64,000 nucleotides of DNA, from positions 50,884,302 to 50,948,301 of the forward strand of contig NC_065537.1 in assembly GCF_932294415.1 (NCBI RefSeq). The letters are read 5' to 3'. The stretch is from Quercus robur. Lineage: Eukaryota; Streptophyta; Magnoliopsida; Fagales; Fagaceae. Within the stretch, counting starts at the first letter, position 1. Each line of letters begins with the position of its first letter. The position numbers and the translations under genes are program-made. Under the pieces are notes generated by a model. It had not been told where the DNA came from. It did not search any database and saw only the letters and a list, made by a program, of their open reading frames with translations. Shown here piece by piece: positions 34,236 through 45,989 of the stretch.

Positions 34236-35443
34236 TCACCATTCAAAGTTTTTGTTTAAAGTCAGTTTTGGCCTGCCCTGAATCCAACAACAATTCATCG
34301 GTTCTTGTAATCTATGAATATTCTTGGTAGAATAATCATCGAATATGAAATGATACTTGCCAGTACTGAGAGAGTAGAAAATGTTTTTCTTGTCTTTGAA
34401 AATTGGCAAGTAAATCTAGTTACCCAATCCTCTTGGCACAACAGGTTCTAAGAAAGACCCTCCAAGACTAATATATAGGATTCTATTTCCCAAACTTCTC
34501 ACAATACGACAGACAATCTTGCAAGGTTTCATCATGGTTTTATTTACTTGTAACTTAGGTAGTTCAAAAACATGAATTGGTGTCTTAGTGTCACCCTCCT
34601 CAACCATGAATATTGCTAAAAGCTTCCCTTCATCACTTTCCACCAAGTAACTTCGATGAACTGAATCAAGCTTTTCTTGAATAAGGGGAATTTTATCATT
34701 ATGATAAATAATCCAATTACTTGGGTTGTCGTTTGGATCAAATACTCCTAATCCTCCATTCTCACCCAAACAATAGCACAATCCTTTGTGTAAGATTGGA
34801 TTGCAATATGTTATGTTGATGGCGTAAATTCTGGCCTTTTAATAATTGTATGGGAAGTCCAACGTTTTTCTCCACGTTTAATGAACCCAAAATCATCCCA
34901 CCCACAAATTCCAATAACAAAACAGTCAGAAGAAGTAGGCGGAGAAGAAAAACTCATGGTAACGAATGATTCTCTATTTGTGCATTTAGGGAGTTCTACT
35001 TTTTCCTTTGTGAAAGGATTGAAGAAAAAGACACTAAAATTGTCATCACCATATCCAGTCAAGAGCAACCAACCATACTTTGAGAAGCGAATACGTGCAT
35101 CCAATAATTCTGGAATGTCGATCTCACATGCATCATGCTTTTGGTATGCAGGGTGAAAGAATGTGCATTTATGCAAGCCAACGGACATTAAACATGGAGA
35201 TAGAGACCATGGAGAATCAGTTAAGGTTGAGACCGCTGGTCGAGGAAGAGAAGTGCTTGATCGCCATGATTTGCATATAACACGAAAGGTTGTAAAGTCC
35301 CCAGCTAAAAGATATGAGGAAACTAAACATAGAAGCTCAGGTGGAAGATGAGACCAGGATCTATGTAATGCCTTTTTATTTTCTTGATTTTCTTGATCTT
35401 CGGTAGAATTTCTAACAATTTGTTTGGCCATGTGTAGTTCCAC
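34236..35443 (-). pseudogene. F-box/DUF295 gene, nearly full length, disrupted twice
   Basis: Would encode about 400 residues. The first methionine at 35443 is followed by MAKQIVRNS. The F-box is at about residues 28-65 (WSHLPPELLCLVSSYLLAGD, then FRVICKSWRSS), typical of SCF ubiquitin-ligase adaptors that bind SKP1. The DUF295 domain follows: GWLLLTGYGDDNFSVFFFNP, IGICGWDDFGF, CYCLGENGGLGVFDPNDNPS, GKLLAIFMVEEGDTKTP, ISLGGSFLEPVVPRGLGN, then YSLSTGKYHF and WIQG. A one-base frameshift near 34820 and a TAG at about 34420 (LGN stop IYLP) break it. Otherwise it is well preserved and is the parent type of the fragments at 14751-16068. It lies divergent from the DUF295 gene at 37100. Confidence 0.85.
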
Positions 35444-36193
35444 TCCCGCCGATTTCTTCCTTCTTTACGTAAAGGCTATATATTGGAAAGAGAAACAATA
35501 TCACCCTTGTAAAGGTTTCTCAATTGAAAGTACAATTATACAAAACGAATTCATATACCATCACAAAGTAAAGAGTTTCTCAAATAAAAATAATTTGAAC
35601 ACAAAATATTTTGACAAAAAAAAAAAAAAAAAAAAAAAAAAGGCAAAGGCAAATTTAAAAACAAGTCCTATTAAAAGTGTGGCCCTAGAGTGAGGTACAT
35701 CAATTAGAATTCTCAAAATACAAAAGCTTTACTTCAATATTGCGAATTGAAATTTCAATAGAAACTGGATAGTAAAAGTTGTACATGATACCTTGATTTC
35801 GTTAAAAGAAAAAAAAAAAAAAAAAAAAAAAAAGTAAAGTCAATGATACCTTTATTGCTTTCAAGCTTCTTGGCTCAGAATCATCGTCACCACCAAAAAT
35901 CGATTGCTTTTCCTTATTAAAGGAATTGTTTCTGTCGTCAACCTAAGACTTCTAATGCACTATTCGGCTTTTATAAGTATTTATTTAGACTCTTAATGCA
36001 CTTGGAACTTAGTTCTATTCAGGTGGTGGCTTTCCTTGTCCTACAAGGACAAGGAATAATAATAAGATTCCTAGTAATGCACTTAAACTTATTAGTTCTC
36101 TGTTCAGACTCCTAATGCACTTAGAACAGGCGGTGGCTTTCCTTTGAATAATAGTAATACGAATTGCACTTGGACTAGGAATACAAAGTTTAT
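35444..36193. other. Divergent intergenic region between two DUF295 genes
   Basis: About 750 bp that must hold both promoters. It has two long A runs (35619-35641, 35811-35833). A tandem repeat is seen at 35990-36165: AATGCACTTGGAACTTAGTT with GGTGGTGGCTTTCCTT and AATGCACTTAGAACAGGCGG with TGGCTTTCCTT, the unit about 115 bp. Confidence 0.6.
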
Positions 36194-36348
36194 TATATAT
36201 ACAAAGTTTCTTCAATTTAAAACTATTCCACCACCAAATAAGAGAAAACCCTCAAAAGGCAAACGCCAATCAAATATTCTGTCTCTCAAGTAGTAGTGCA
36301 TCTGCCTGAGTTTGCTCTTCCTCATTCAAGGACTTCCCTCGGATCCAG
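36194..36348 (+). promoter_or_regulatory. TATA box and leader exon of the DUF295 gene
   Basis: TATATATA at 36194-36201, then a C/A-rich leader (AGAGAAAACCCTCAAAAGGC) ending at a splice donor GGATCCAG/GTTTTG (36348). A 741-bp leader intron ends at the acceptor GGTGACAG (37089). Confidence 0.55.
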
Positions 36349-37099
36349 GTTTTGATCTATTTTTGTATTTGCTTTGAACTCTCATGAATTTATGTTCTTT
36401 AACACTTATCATCTCTTTTTGCTTATATTGGTTCCAAAATATATATATATATTGAATTTGATTTATGATATCTGATTCTAATCATGCCTTAGATTGATAA
36501 CTAGTGCACTGATTTTGTGTTCTTGCAAGAACAAATCTTACTTTCCAATACTTTCTGCCTCCATAATCGGTGTTTTGATAAACCTTTGTTCCATTTAAAT
36601 ACGGTTACGTTTTTACGTGCTTTATGTACTTCATTATATAAACAATATAACCATTTAGGGTTTTAAACCGTCCAGGGTTTTACACCGTCCAAGGTTATTG
36701 GGCCTTACGTATTTTTTGTGTTATTTCTCTTTTTATTGCTTCCACTCTTTACAATATCTTTTTCTCCTTTAACTTTAACATATTCCTTTTTCATATTTGC
36801 AACTATTTGGGATCCTTACTCTTCTGATTTTTGGGTTTGATCGACATTGGTGGCCAAAGTCCTAGTTATTTTGTTTTTTTTTTTTTTTTTTGTCTCATTT
36901 TAAATTTTATCTATTTGTCTCACATTTAACAAATAAATTATTAGAAACTACGAGACACCAAACTTTAGTGTTGTGCTTTGTAGACCGTAGTAGCTTAGTT
37001 GGTTTATATTTTGTATCCCATGAACTAAATTAATGTGGTTTATTTTATTTTTTATTACATATACTAATTGTGATTTTAATTGGTGACAGCGCAAACAAA

Positions 37100-38044
37100 A
37101 TGGAAGTAGCAAAAGTAGAGAAACAAAATACGCATTCCTATCCTTTCACTGCCTCTCGATTGTATCCTTGGCTTGTAATCCTTGATGGTAAGCAAGGACA
37201 AAGGCAAACTTTCTTTGACGTATCAAAAAATCATTATCAGACAAAAAATATTCCTGAGATGTGCAACAAACTAATATACGCTTGTTCTCATGGATGGTTG
37301 GTTTTGGTTGATCGTGATTCAATGGATTGCTATCTTTGGAATCCCATCTCTTTAGAAAAGGCTCCGCTCCCACGATTGGAATCCATTGCTTACAAAGGCT
37401 GCATTCTATCATCGTCTCCAAGTGATCCTGAATGTCATATCTTGTTCTTCAATAGATTGGAAAGCTCTCTTTTGGTTTGCCAGAAGGGTGACCTTGTATT
37501 TAACGAACAAGTTGGTATATTTGCTGAAGATGTTCAACTATGGAACTTTGCAATGGTTGGAAAAACAATCTATTGTTTGACATTAGAATATACTCTGTAT
37601 ACAGCTGAATTTGTGGGTCGAACAGTCCAGTTTACACGAATTATAATGGAGGAACTTCCTTGGCCATCACCATTGGACCTTCCAAAATTTGATGCTTTTA
37701 TCGTTGAATCTTGTGGTGAACTCTTTCTAGTTCACATGATGTTTTTTGGATTTCGCATGGAAGAGGTCTATGGATTCTTTGTCTTCCGAATGGATTTTGA
37801 AGAGAAGAGGTGGGTTAAAGTGAAAAGTATAGGAGATCGAACTATTTTCTTATGCCAGCATAATAACACTGGTTGCATGTATTCTTTGGCAACAGAGTTG
37901 GGAATTAAAACAAACTCAATCTACTTTACGATGAACTACCAAAGACTTCTTTACGTGTTTGACTTGGAAAATCTATGTATTTCAAAGTCTTTACCTTGTT
38001 CTACTGTAAGCCGTGATTTAACACAATATTGGGTAATGATTTAG
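37100..38044 (+). CDS. DUF295 protein without F-box (At1g57790-like)
   Basis: Intact frame of 314 residues from the ATG at 37100, ten bases after a leader-intron acceptor, to a TAG at 38042. Motifs of the DUF295/F-box-like group: SRLYPWLVILDGKQGQRQTF (residues 20-38), FDVSKNHYQTKNIPE, ACSHGWLVLVDRDSMDCYLW with NPISLEKAPLP, SSSPSDPECHILFF, and a C-terminal FRMDFEEKRWVKVKSIGDRT followed by TNSIYFTMNYQRLLYVFDLE. No F-box precedes the domain, and none is seen in the leader exon, so a role as SCF substrate adaptor is not supported; members without F-box are common in this fast-evolving family. The role is unknown. No lesion seen. The longer reading with a GTG at 37070 runs through the intron end and is not favoured. 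Confidence 0.8.
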   Translation: MEVAKVEKQNTHSYPFTASRLYPWLVILDGKQGQRQTFFDVSKNHYQTKNIPEMCNKLIYACSHGWLVLVDRDSMDCYLWNPISLEKAPLPRLESIAYKGCILSSSPSDPECHILFFNRLESSLLVCQKGDLVFNEQVGIFAEDVQLWNFAMVGKTIYCLTLEYTLYTAEFVGRTVQFTRIIMEELPWPSPLDLPKFDAFIVESCGELFLVHMMFFGFRMEEVYGFFVFRMDFEEKRWVKVKSIGDRTIFLCQHNNTGCMYSLATELGIKTNSIYFTMNYQRLLYVFDLENLCISKSLPCSTVSRDLTQYWVMI

Positions 38045-39327
38045 TCTTTTGGACCTGTTGAAAGGCCATATGTTGAACCTAAAGTTTACATGTTTTGTTG
38101 TGGTTAATAGTTTTAATTGTGAGTTGTAATATATGAATTTTTGTTATGCATGAATAGTTATTAACATTGTTAGCAATAATTTTGGAACAATGACATATTT
38201 GATCTACCTTTCCTGATGGACTCCTGACTGTCATTGTTCATATTGGATCATAAGAATGAATTAGTGTTTTCAAAGACTACTACCAGGGATACCATCTCCT
38301 TCTATTACAAGTTTTTAACAAAATGATGTGCTAGTTTATGTGTTAATAACCTCTGGCAATTAAATTATAAAAAAATAAAAAATAAAAAAACCTCATATCA
38401 CATTACAATCAATTAAAAAGCAATTTACCATCCACACAATAACATCAGAAACAAATCAAAACAAGAACACAAATTTGGACGGAAGGTTTAGGTAGTTAAG
38501 TCTTGTTAATGTTAAATCTATCTTGTTTAGTTGATTGGCTTTATTTTTGTTTTTTAAACACAATAATGAAAATTTTCAATATCATATGACCATATGACAA
38601 TTAAATTATTAAACAGCTATGTTACCCTCTATGTCGCAGCCTGTCACATTAAATAGGGGTTTTTCAACGTCTTGGACACTCTAGGCTTGTGATCTCCCAA
38701 GTGGGCAACAAGACCATTCTTATTGAGATACCTAAAGGCCCATTTGGGCTTTGATTTGCTTGTGCCCGTTGTTGTGGACCAAAAATTCATGAACATTTTA
38801 GCATAAAATTTTGGTTTTTTTTTTTTTTTTTTTTTTGACAAAAAAATTCATGTATATTTTAGCATAATTTTTTTTTTTTCTATTTTATATACTTGTTTTT
38901 CAAAATACACAACATTAGCCTTGTGTGTGCAATATAAGATAAATACCTTAGGAAGACTCTTTAAATAGTTAATATAAAATATTGAGATACACTTTAACCT
39001 AAAAGGCCAAAGCCTAATATGAATGAGCTTAGCTATGTTATATTATTATTATCCACTCATTCCCCTCATCATTATTTAATGTGAAATTTTACTAACACTT
39101 GTACACACAACATTAGAAAGGACATCCATGCATCCATTAGCCTCTCTATAGAAATGATTAAGCCTGCTTTATTCACATTCCTATTAGACACATACACTCA
39201 TCTATAATAAGTCTCAAAAAAGTACTAATGATCTTGCTTGCTTGAATAATATCAATAGCGGTCAGAGAGTCAAGTTCAATTTCTAGGCAAGTAGTACCCA
39301 TCTTTGAGAGCCCTCAACTCAAGCTTG
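38045..39327. other. Intergenic sequence
   Basis: 3' flank of the DUF295 gene, then AT-rich sequence with T runs at 38816-38836 and 38867-38879. No gene or classified element seen. Confidence 0.5.
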
Positions 39328-39332
39328 AAGGT

Positions 39333-39632
39333 TGTTAGAATTATTGGTTAAGTAATTAAATTTACAATATCCCAAAAGTTTTGGGATAATTGGTAATTTA
39401 ATATGGTATCCGAGTATGAGATCTTGAGTTCGATCTCTGTTTCCTCTACTCTACGACTCATTTAAATTATCATGATCTCTATCTCCTCCACTCTACCTCT
39501 CATTTAAATTCCCACGTGTTAGTCCTCACCTATTCAAAGGTAGTTTCGTCCCACACGTAAGTAAGAGTGTTAGAAATATTGATTAAATTATTAAATTTAC
39601 CATATTCCAAAAGCTTAATTAGTAATTTAACT
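39333..39632 (+). mobile_element. TRIM (terminal-repeat retrotransposon in miniature)
   Basis: Short terminal direct repeats at 39333-39403 (71 bp) and 39568-39632 (65 bp), both starting TGTTAGAA and ending TAATTTAA plus two bases. The first is followed at once by TGGTATCCGAGTATGAG, close to the TGGTATCAGAGC primer-binding site for initiator methionine tRNA. Flanks AAGGT (39328-39332) and AAGGC (39633-39637) match at four of five bases, as a decayed 5-bp target duplication would. The body of about 165 bp has no coding capacity, which is normal for the family. The repeats have diverged clearly, so it is old. Confidence 0.75.
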
Positions 39633-39637
39633 AAGGC

Positions 39638-41650
39638 TTTATCATACCATTGCTCATGAAGACACTTTTAATCACATATCTATATCACCTATTTAGGTAC
39701 CCCCTCCTCCCGCAATATCGTGATTCCTTATAGAGAAGTTGATTTTATTTGGAGGGGAGAGGGGACCTAACCAAAATTTCTTAATTTTATTTATTTTTTA
39801 TTTTTTATAATTCAATAATTAAAAAGGGAGGGGGGACTTGAACAATAAGCATCTCTATTGAAAACGCCAAAATGTATTAGTTAAATTACAAGATTTTTAG
39901 CTAAATTTCAATATATAAACAATAAACATATCCAGGTTTTAGAGAGAGAGAGAGAGGAAAAAAAAAAAAAAAAAGACAACGCCCAAGTTTTAGTGGTTCA
40001 CAATAGAAGGGAAAATGTTGAATAACTTCTCCTCACGACAATCATGTATATTAAGGTCTGGCCTGTGCAATTTGAATTTATGTTACAGAGTTATATCTAT
40101 GTAAAAACGATTTGAATTTATGGTATTATATGAAGCTCTTCTTGTCCAATGTAGCCTAATCATTACAAGCAAAACATATTTATAAAAAGGAAACAAAGTT
40201 TCAAGTCAACATCTGTTCACATTCATTAAAAAAAAAAAGAAAAAAAAAGAAAAAAGAGAGACAATATCTGTTTACATAAGAAGTACTGAACCACTAAGAT
40301 AAACTTTTGGATAAATTTCACTAACTTATCTTGAGGTTTGAGCTAATGCCAAGAAGGTCCAAAACATTTCAAAACTAACCAACTTCATCACTAAACCCAA
40401 CTTGGTCCAAAACACCATTTAAGCCCCATTAGTAATTTAAGCCTCTCATCTCTCTCATCCCTCTCTCCTCTCATCTCAACTTTTCTCATCCCCTCCTTAA
40501 CCCTAAACTCAGATCAAATCCCTCAAAATATCATGATTATTTCCAGTAGGCCATAGTCGCCACGAACTACCACTACGATGGTTATCTCTCTCTCAAGCTT
40601 AGCCATAGCTCCATGAAGCCCACACCACCACAGATGGTAGCTGAGCTCAACGATGCCACCACAACCACTAATTGCTGCCTTCTCCTCTCTATCTTTCTTA
40701 TACTCTTCTTTATTTCCTCCGGTCATTTATGGCCACAATCTCCTTTTGTCTTTGGTTTTGTGATTGGTTAATTTAGGGATTGGGTTTTCTATTGGCTTTA
40801 GGGATTTAGTGATTTTGATTTAGGTTTGTAAACGGGAGTACTAGGTGTTTTAGGGTTTGGAAAAAGAGATTTTGGGGTTGATTTTGAAATGGCTTTGGAT
40901 GTACAGTTCATATAAATGTTATGCATGCTCCATGTATATGAATGTGTGTATATGTGTCTAAGTCAGTGAGTGTGTGTAAGATTTGTTTGTGGTAGTGGGC
41001 TTTGTAACAATTTTGTGGTGAGGCAGTGATTTTGTAAAAAATAAGCTTCTATTTCTAATAGAAGATGATGGGAAATTTGCGCCTCCACCACCATTGAACA
41101 CATTCCAGCCCCACATTCTAGCCTGTTCATATCAGTAGGCTGCTTCAGAAATATGGGTATGACATAATTTTAGATCTTAATTTTTTTGTGAAATTGACAC
41201 TTTCCCTCACTCAAGGAGGGGATGAGAAAAGTCTTGCTCATATTTATCCTCAAATTATTATTTATTACCCACACCCCCAACCCCCCCCCCCCCCCCCCCC
41301 CCCCCCGCGGCGCGCGCACACGCGCTCACAAACACTCTATTTCAAGTTATCACATGCATAGCTAGAAGATAATCTAGAGCACTGAGAGATGTCAGCTGTT
41401 ATGATTTAAGTGAACATAAACAAGTGATGGCGCAAAACTTTTTTCTTACAATTGATGACTGGCTATCAAACGTTGGTAGTACGAAGCAAGGGCCCAAGCT
41501 CCTTAAGTGGTATAGACCTTGGAATATCCTTCCTCTAGTGATCACGAAGTGCTTCAATTGCCGTTTTACCACCAAAAAAAAAAAAAAACAGTTAAAAAAA
41601 GCTAAAAGATGAATAACAAAGTAAACCAAATTTCATTCAATTTGTTAAAC
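39638..41650. other. Intergenic region with a solo MULE-type end and a C run
   Basis: 40318-40420 (GGATAAATTTCACTAACTTA TCTTGAGGTTTGAGCTAATG) resembles a dicot MULE terminal repeat; no partner end was found. 41281-41306 is 26 uninterrupted C followed by GCGGCGCGCGCACACGCGC. 41424-41612 has an open frame on the plus strand, but no homology is recognised and it ends in an A run, so no gene is called. Confidence 0.45.
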
Positions 41651-44049
41651 CTGCAAATTACTAGACGCTCTTTCTCCAGACAAACTTGATGCTAGTTCAA
41701 GGAATTCTTTATCTTTCAAATCATCTACAATTGGAAACCCAGGACTAAAGAGTGAAACTGAAATTTCTTATCTTCTTCGTAACTCTGAGACAGCAGATTG
41801 TTCCCTTTGGCTTCCCTGTCCAACATATGGAAAGATCATTCGCATGAGTAAAATTTTAAATTTAACTAGGTACAGGGTGGGCTGTAAAAATAATCATAAC
41901 ACAATCAAAGGAATATTGAACTTAAAAGGATGAGTACAAAATTGATTTTGGTTCAAGCTCGATTTTGAACCAAAAGATTAAACGTTGTTTATGTAAAGGG
42001 AAAATTGTACTTAAAAGGATGAGTATAAGCTCAATTTTGGTTCAAAATTTGTTTACATAACAGGAATTTATATTAAAACTTTCAAGAATGTCCATACAAA
42101 AGCTTAAACTTTTAATAATACCATGATTTAAATTTCAACTACCATTTGGACTTTGGTTGATGCAGAAATTCCATAAATTTATAAACTTTGTGTATGACCA
42201 GAACCATGCTACCAGAATGCATCAATGACATAAGATGCACCAGACCAAGAGTTCTCAAAACAATACATTTATCAAAAGGCCAATTTCCTTATATGTGCTC
42301 TCGTCTGAATAAGTTATGGAACAGGTCACTACAGACATTGGCATCTGATGCATACCTCTACTTCGTTGCAAATACTTTTTTTTTTTTTTTTTTTTTTTGT
42401 TACCATAAAATTGAAATTCAACAACTTAAACGATTTTTTTTTGTTACCATTTATTGCAAATTCATAGTTTAAAAGTTCAATATGAAATTGGCAAAAAGAT
42501 TCAATCTACTTGAGCTCCTTGGTCAACAAGCTCAATAGAAATTGCTAGGTGTCATTAAAAGCAACAGCAGTTATAGCTCGAGTGCAGATTGGACATTATT
42601 ATTTGCTATTGTAACATCCTTATTTTCAGGAATATCTTTGGGTGAAGATGCAGTGAACCGCTTTGCAATAGGGTCCTCTACAAAACAAGCAGAGTTGACA
42701 AAAATTTATTCCACATAGAATCTGCAGAAGTAGAAGTTGATCCATTGGCTTAAATATAATCAAAATCTGTTTGACTTGGGGCCTAGTCATCATTAATTGA
42801 AAACCCAATTTCAATTTAATAGTGTTACATGAAAACACAAACCTTGCCCTCCACACCATTCTTATAGAAGGGGGTGCCATTTGAGGTAGAGATCATTGAC
42901 AAAAATTCTTCTAGTTAAATTGTTACCATGGAAATATGCACCTAACCCCATCATAAAGTGTGATATTGTAAAATCATACAACATTATGCAATTCCTTACA
43001 GAGTAGGAAGAAGATTACAGTGCTTGACATAACTGAAAAACCTAACTTCAATTCTATTATCATATGTTGTATAATAAAAGTTGGGTCCTCCAAGCCCTGG
43101 TTAGGCAAGTGTCCATCTTCTCTATGCAGCAAGTAACTACAATCTCCTTGCGCCAAGTGGTTACCCTTTATTAAAGACTTGAATAAATTACAAGATTTCC
43201 CTATAGTTTTTGGTGATTAAAAATTAGTCCCTAAATTTATTATAAAAAAAATAAAAATAAAAATAAAAACATTTAACTTTTTTTAAATTGTTACAATTCA
43301 CACCTCTCAATTTGTCTCTATTAACTAAAAGTAACAGCTATTTGTATAAGTTGTGACTAATACATACCTTAACACAAAACCTCATTTCATGTGAAACTAT
43401 AAGACCTCTAGTAGACTACATGAAAATAGTAAAATTGCATAATAATTGGTCGATAGTTATTAGTGCCAAAAATTCACAATAACTCTCTTTTTCCTTCATT
43501 TTTTTGCCAAAGTTTATCTTTTATTTTTAATAATTCAATAGTTGATGAATGTGGGAAGGGGGGGAGGGGTGCTTTAATCCTGGATGTTTCCGTTGGAAAT
43601 ACCAGAAGGTGTCAGTTGAGCTGCAAAGCTCTTGGCCTATTGCCAAAGTTTCAAAAAAATTAAAAAATACTAAAATAATATTCAACTACCAATTGTTTTT
43701 AGAAATCTAATGTAAGTTTCAAAATTTATATTATTTTAATAATCTGCTTTAATTTTTTGTTTTAATAATAAAATTTGGATTGTACACGTCATGCTTGCAT
43801 TATGTGACTCATTATATGTATATTAAAATTATTAACATATTTTGCTTTAAGTGAAACTCTATTATCAATTTTTTTTTTAAATAAAGAAGCAAAGAAAAAA
43901 AACTACTTTGATTAAAAATAAATTATCAAAAAGTTACAGTTTGACAAGTAACTTAAAACCATTTTTTTATATTTGATTTTAATTATATTATAGAAATATT
44001 TTCTTTAGTTTGCATATGATTCTTAGTTAAGCAGATTGGTTAGAAATAT

Positions 44050-44165
44050 TTACTTAATTAAATAGCCCCATCCCCTCCCCACCCCAGGAGCACTTGAACC
44101 CGGGTCCTCAAAACCCCCCCAAGCCTTATGGCTTAGGGAAGTACCAACTCACCCAACATGCCAAT
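44050..44165 (-). mobile_element. tRNA-derived SINE in a kelch intron
   Basis: On the minus strand GGCATGTTGGGTGAGTTGGT has a box A-like word, and GACCCGGGTTCAAGTGCTCC has a box B-like word about 45 bases on, followed by a G-rich stretch and TATTTAATTAAG. A Pol III-like head without a foldable tRNA suggests a SINE head. Only one copy is seen in the window. Confidence 0.5.
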
Positions 44166-45989
44166 GCATCATGCATGCTAACAGTAGTGTTACATAAAAA
44201 TAAATAACTAGACATAATCAAGATTCATAAAAATCAATCACTTGCATAACATATTTTTGGTAATTCAACAAAATCCCCTCTAGCTAATCATTATGATAGA
44301 AATCTATAGAGGAAATGATATTGCATACAACATTCTGTAAATGCTCCAAACAAAAGATATGTTTGAGACAAACTGATGTATCATCAGGAAGATTTTGTCA
44401 TACAAGAATCAAATTAACGATTTGGATGTTTAGAAATTATCCAAGTGAAAATCTGAAAAGTAAAAAGGTATCATTTATCAAACAACAACTAAATGACTCA
44501 ATATTTATTAAGTATTTCAAAGCAAACCAGTACCTTCTGGGACCAACCACCACAGATTATCAAAGGTTGATTTGCCATCAATCCCACCAATTAATAGATG
44601 ACGTGAACCAATAGATGTCATAGAGTGGTATGCCGGAGCAGCAGGGGGCTCGTTGCCAGTCAGTAAGCGCTTCCATTGTGCAGACACTTATTTGCCAAAA
44701 AGAAAGACAAATTTTTCAATAAACTATATATGAAACAGTAATTTCTATAGCTTGTTTCACCCCTGCTAGCAAAATTTCACAGATGAAATGCTGAAATTGG
44801 TTTTACATGTGTTGTTTTTATTGATATTATTATAATTTCTTTATATATAAAAAAATAATTAAAAAAAGAAGAGGTAAAAATCATCATGTGAAAGTTGCAA
44901 GCATATCATATATCCGATACTATCTATCATTGTATCCACTTTTCAGTTCCGCTGGTAACAAAAGGACCATAAAAAATAGTCATACACCATGTTTCTTCAT
45001 CAAAGAAGTCTGTAAATTACACGTTGTGTGTTGCTTATTTCTAAAACAAGTTATGAGAAATCTATGTTACAACATTGGGGCTTTTCCATGAAACCAAACA
45101 ATGCATGCATTATTGTCAGATAATCAAAACCATTTTTGGCTACAACATGTTTGAACAGCGCCCACTAGGTATCTTGTGAGATGCATGGCCGTGGAGACAA
45201 GAAGTAGAAAATAACCTCTCTCACACCACTATTTTTTATTTTTGAATTTAAAAGGTAAAATGTAATTTCACATGTAAATGTCACACTTCGAAGAAAACTG
45301 TTTTAAAAATAGAACAAACAACTTTATACAGGTAATAGTCAGAATATCTATAGCATGAACAATATAGAACGTTCATTAACATCATGATGACACATCCAAC
45401 ACATATCTGCTAGGAATCCAACCAGCAAAGTTGTTAAGCACTCACCCCAATCTAAAACAATGCAGTCATTGTAATAAATGTCATAACGACTCAACCAACC
45501 ACCAGTCCCATGAGAATATAAAGGATGCTGAAGGTTGTTACATAGTGCCCTCCAGAGGTCACAGTATGACCATAGCGAGAAGAAGGAGCTTGACCTGGAA
45601 GCTTCAACTGGGTCTATCCAGGTGTTTCATTTTCTTCCTCCCACAACAAAGAAATGACATAAATTCAACTTAGTTTACAAAAGAACTTCTAATAGAACTA
45701 TTTTAATTATTCTCTGACACTCAAAAACTGATTGAGAAATATCACTTCAAAAAAAGTATACGCAGGCAAGGATTTCTTAAATACTTATTAGAAGACAGAA
45801 ATACACCTCATGGTCAAATAATCAAGGACTTCTCCACAAATAAAATTCAGAGAATAGTTTCTGAATAGTATTTATCATAAAAAAATTTACATGATACATC
45901 CATTAATCTATAGAAGAGATTCATTCATTTTACGCATGTTTTGGCAGATGGCTTTGTACACTGAGATCCAACCACTGCTTTAAACATAC

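Noticed and set aside
37070-37099. Upstream GTG start for the DUF295 frame
   Set aside because: The extra codons run through a polypyrimidine-AG acceptor; the ATG at 37100 in the following exon is the natural start.
40318-41200. Complete MULE starting at 40318
   Set aside because: Only one terminal-repeat-like end was found; no inverted partner or target duplication is visible.
41424-41612. 62-codon frame on the plus strand (DDWLSNVGSTKQGPKLLKWY)
   Set aside because: No family resemblance, ends in an A run, no splice or promoter context; the opposite strand is equally open.
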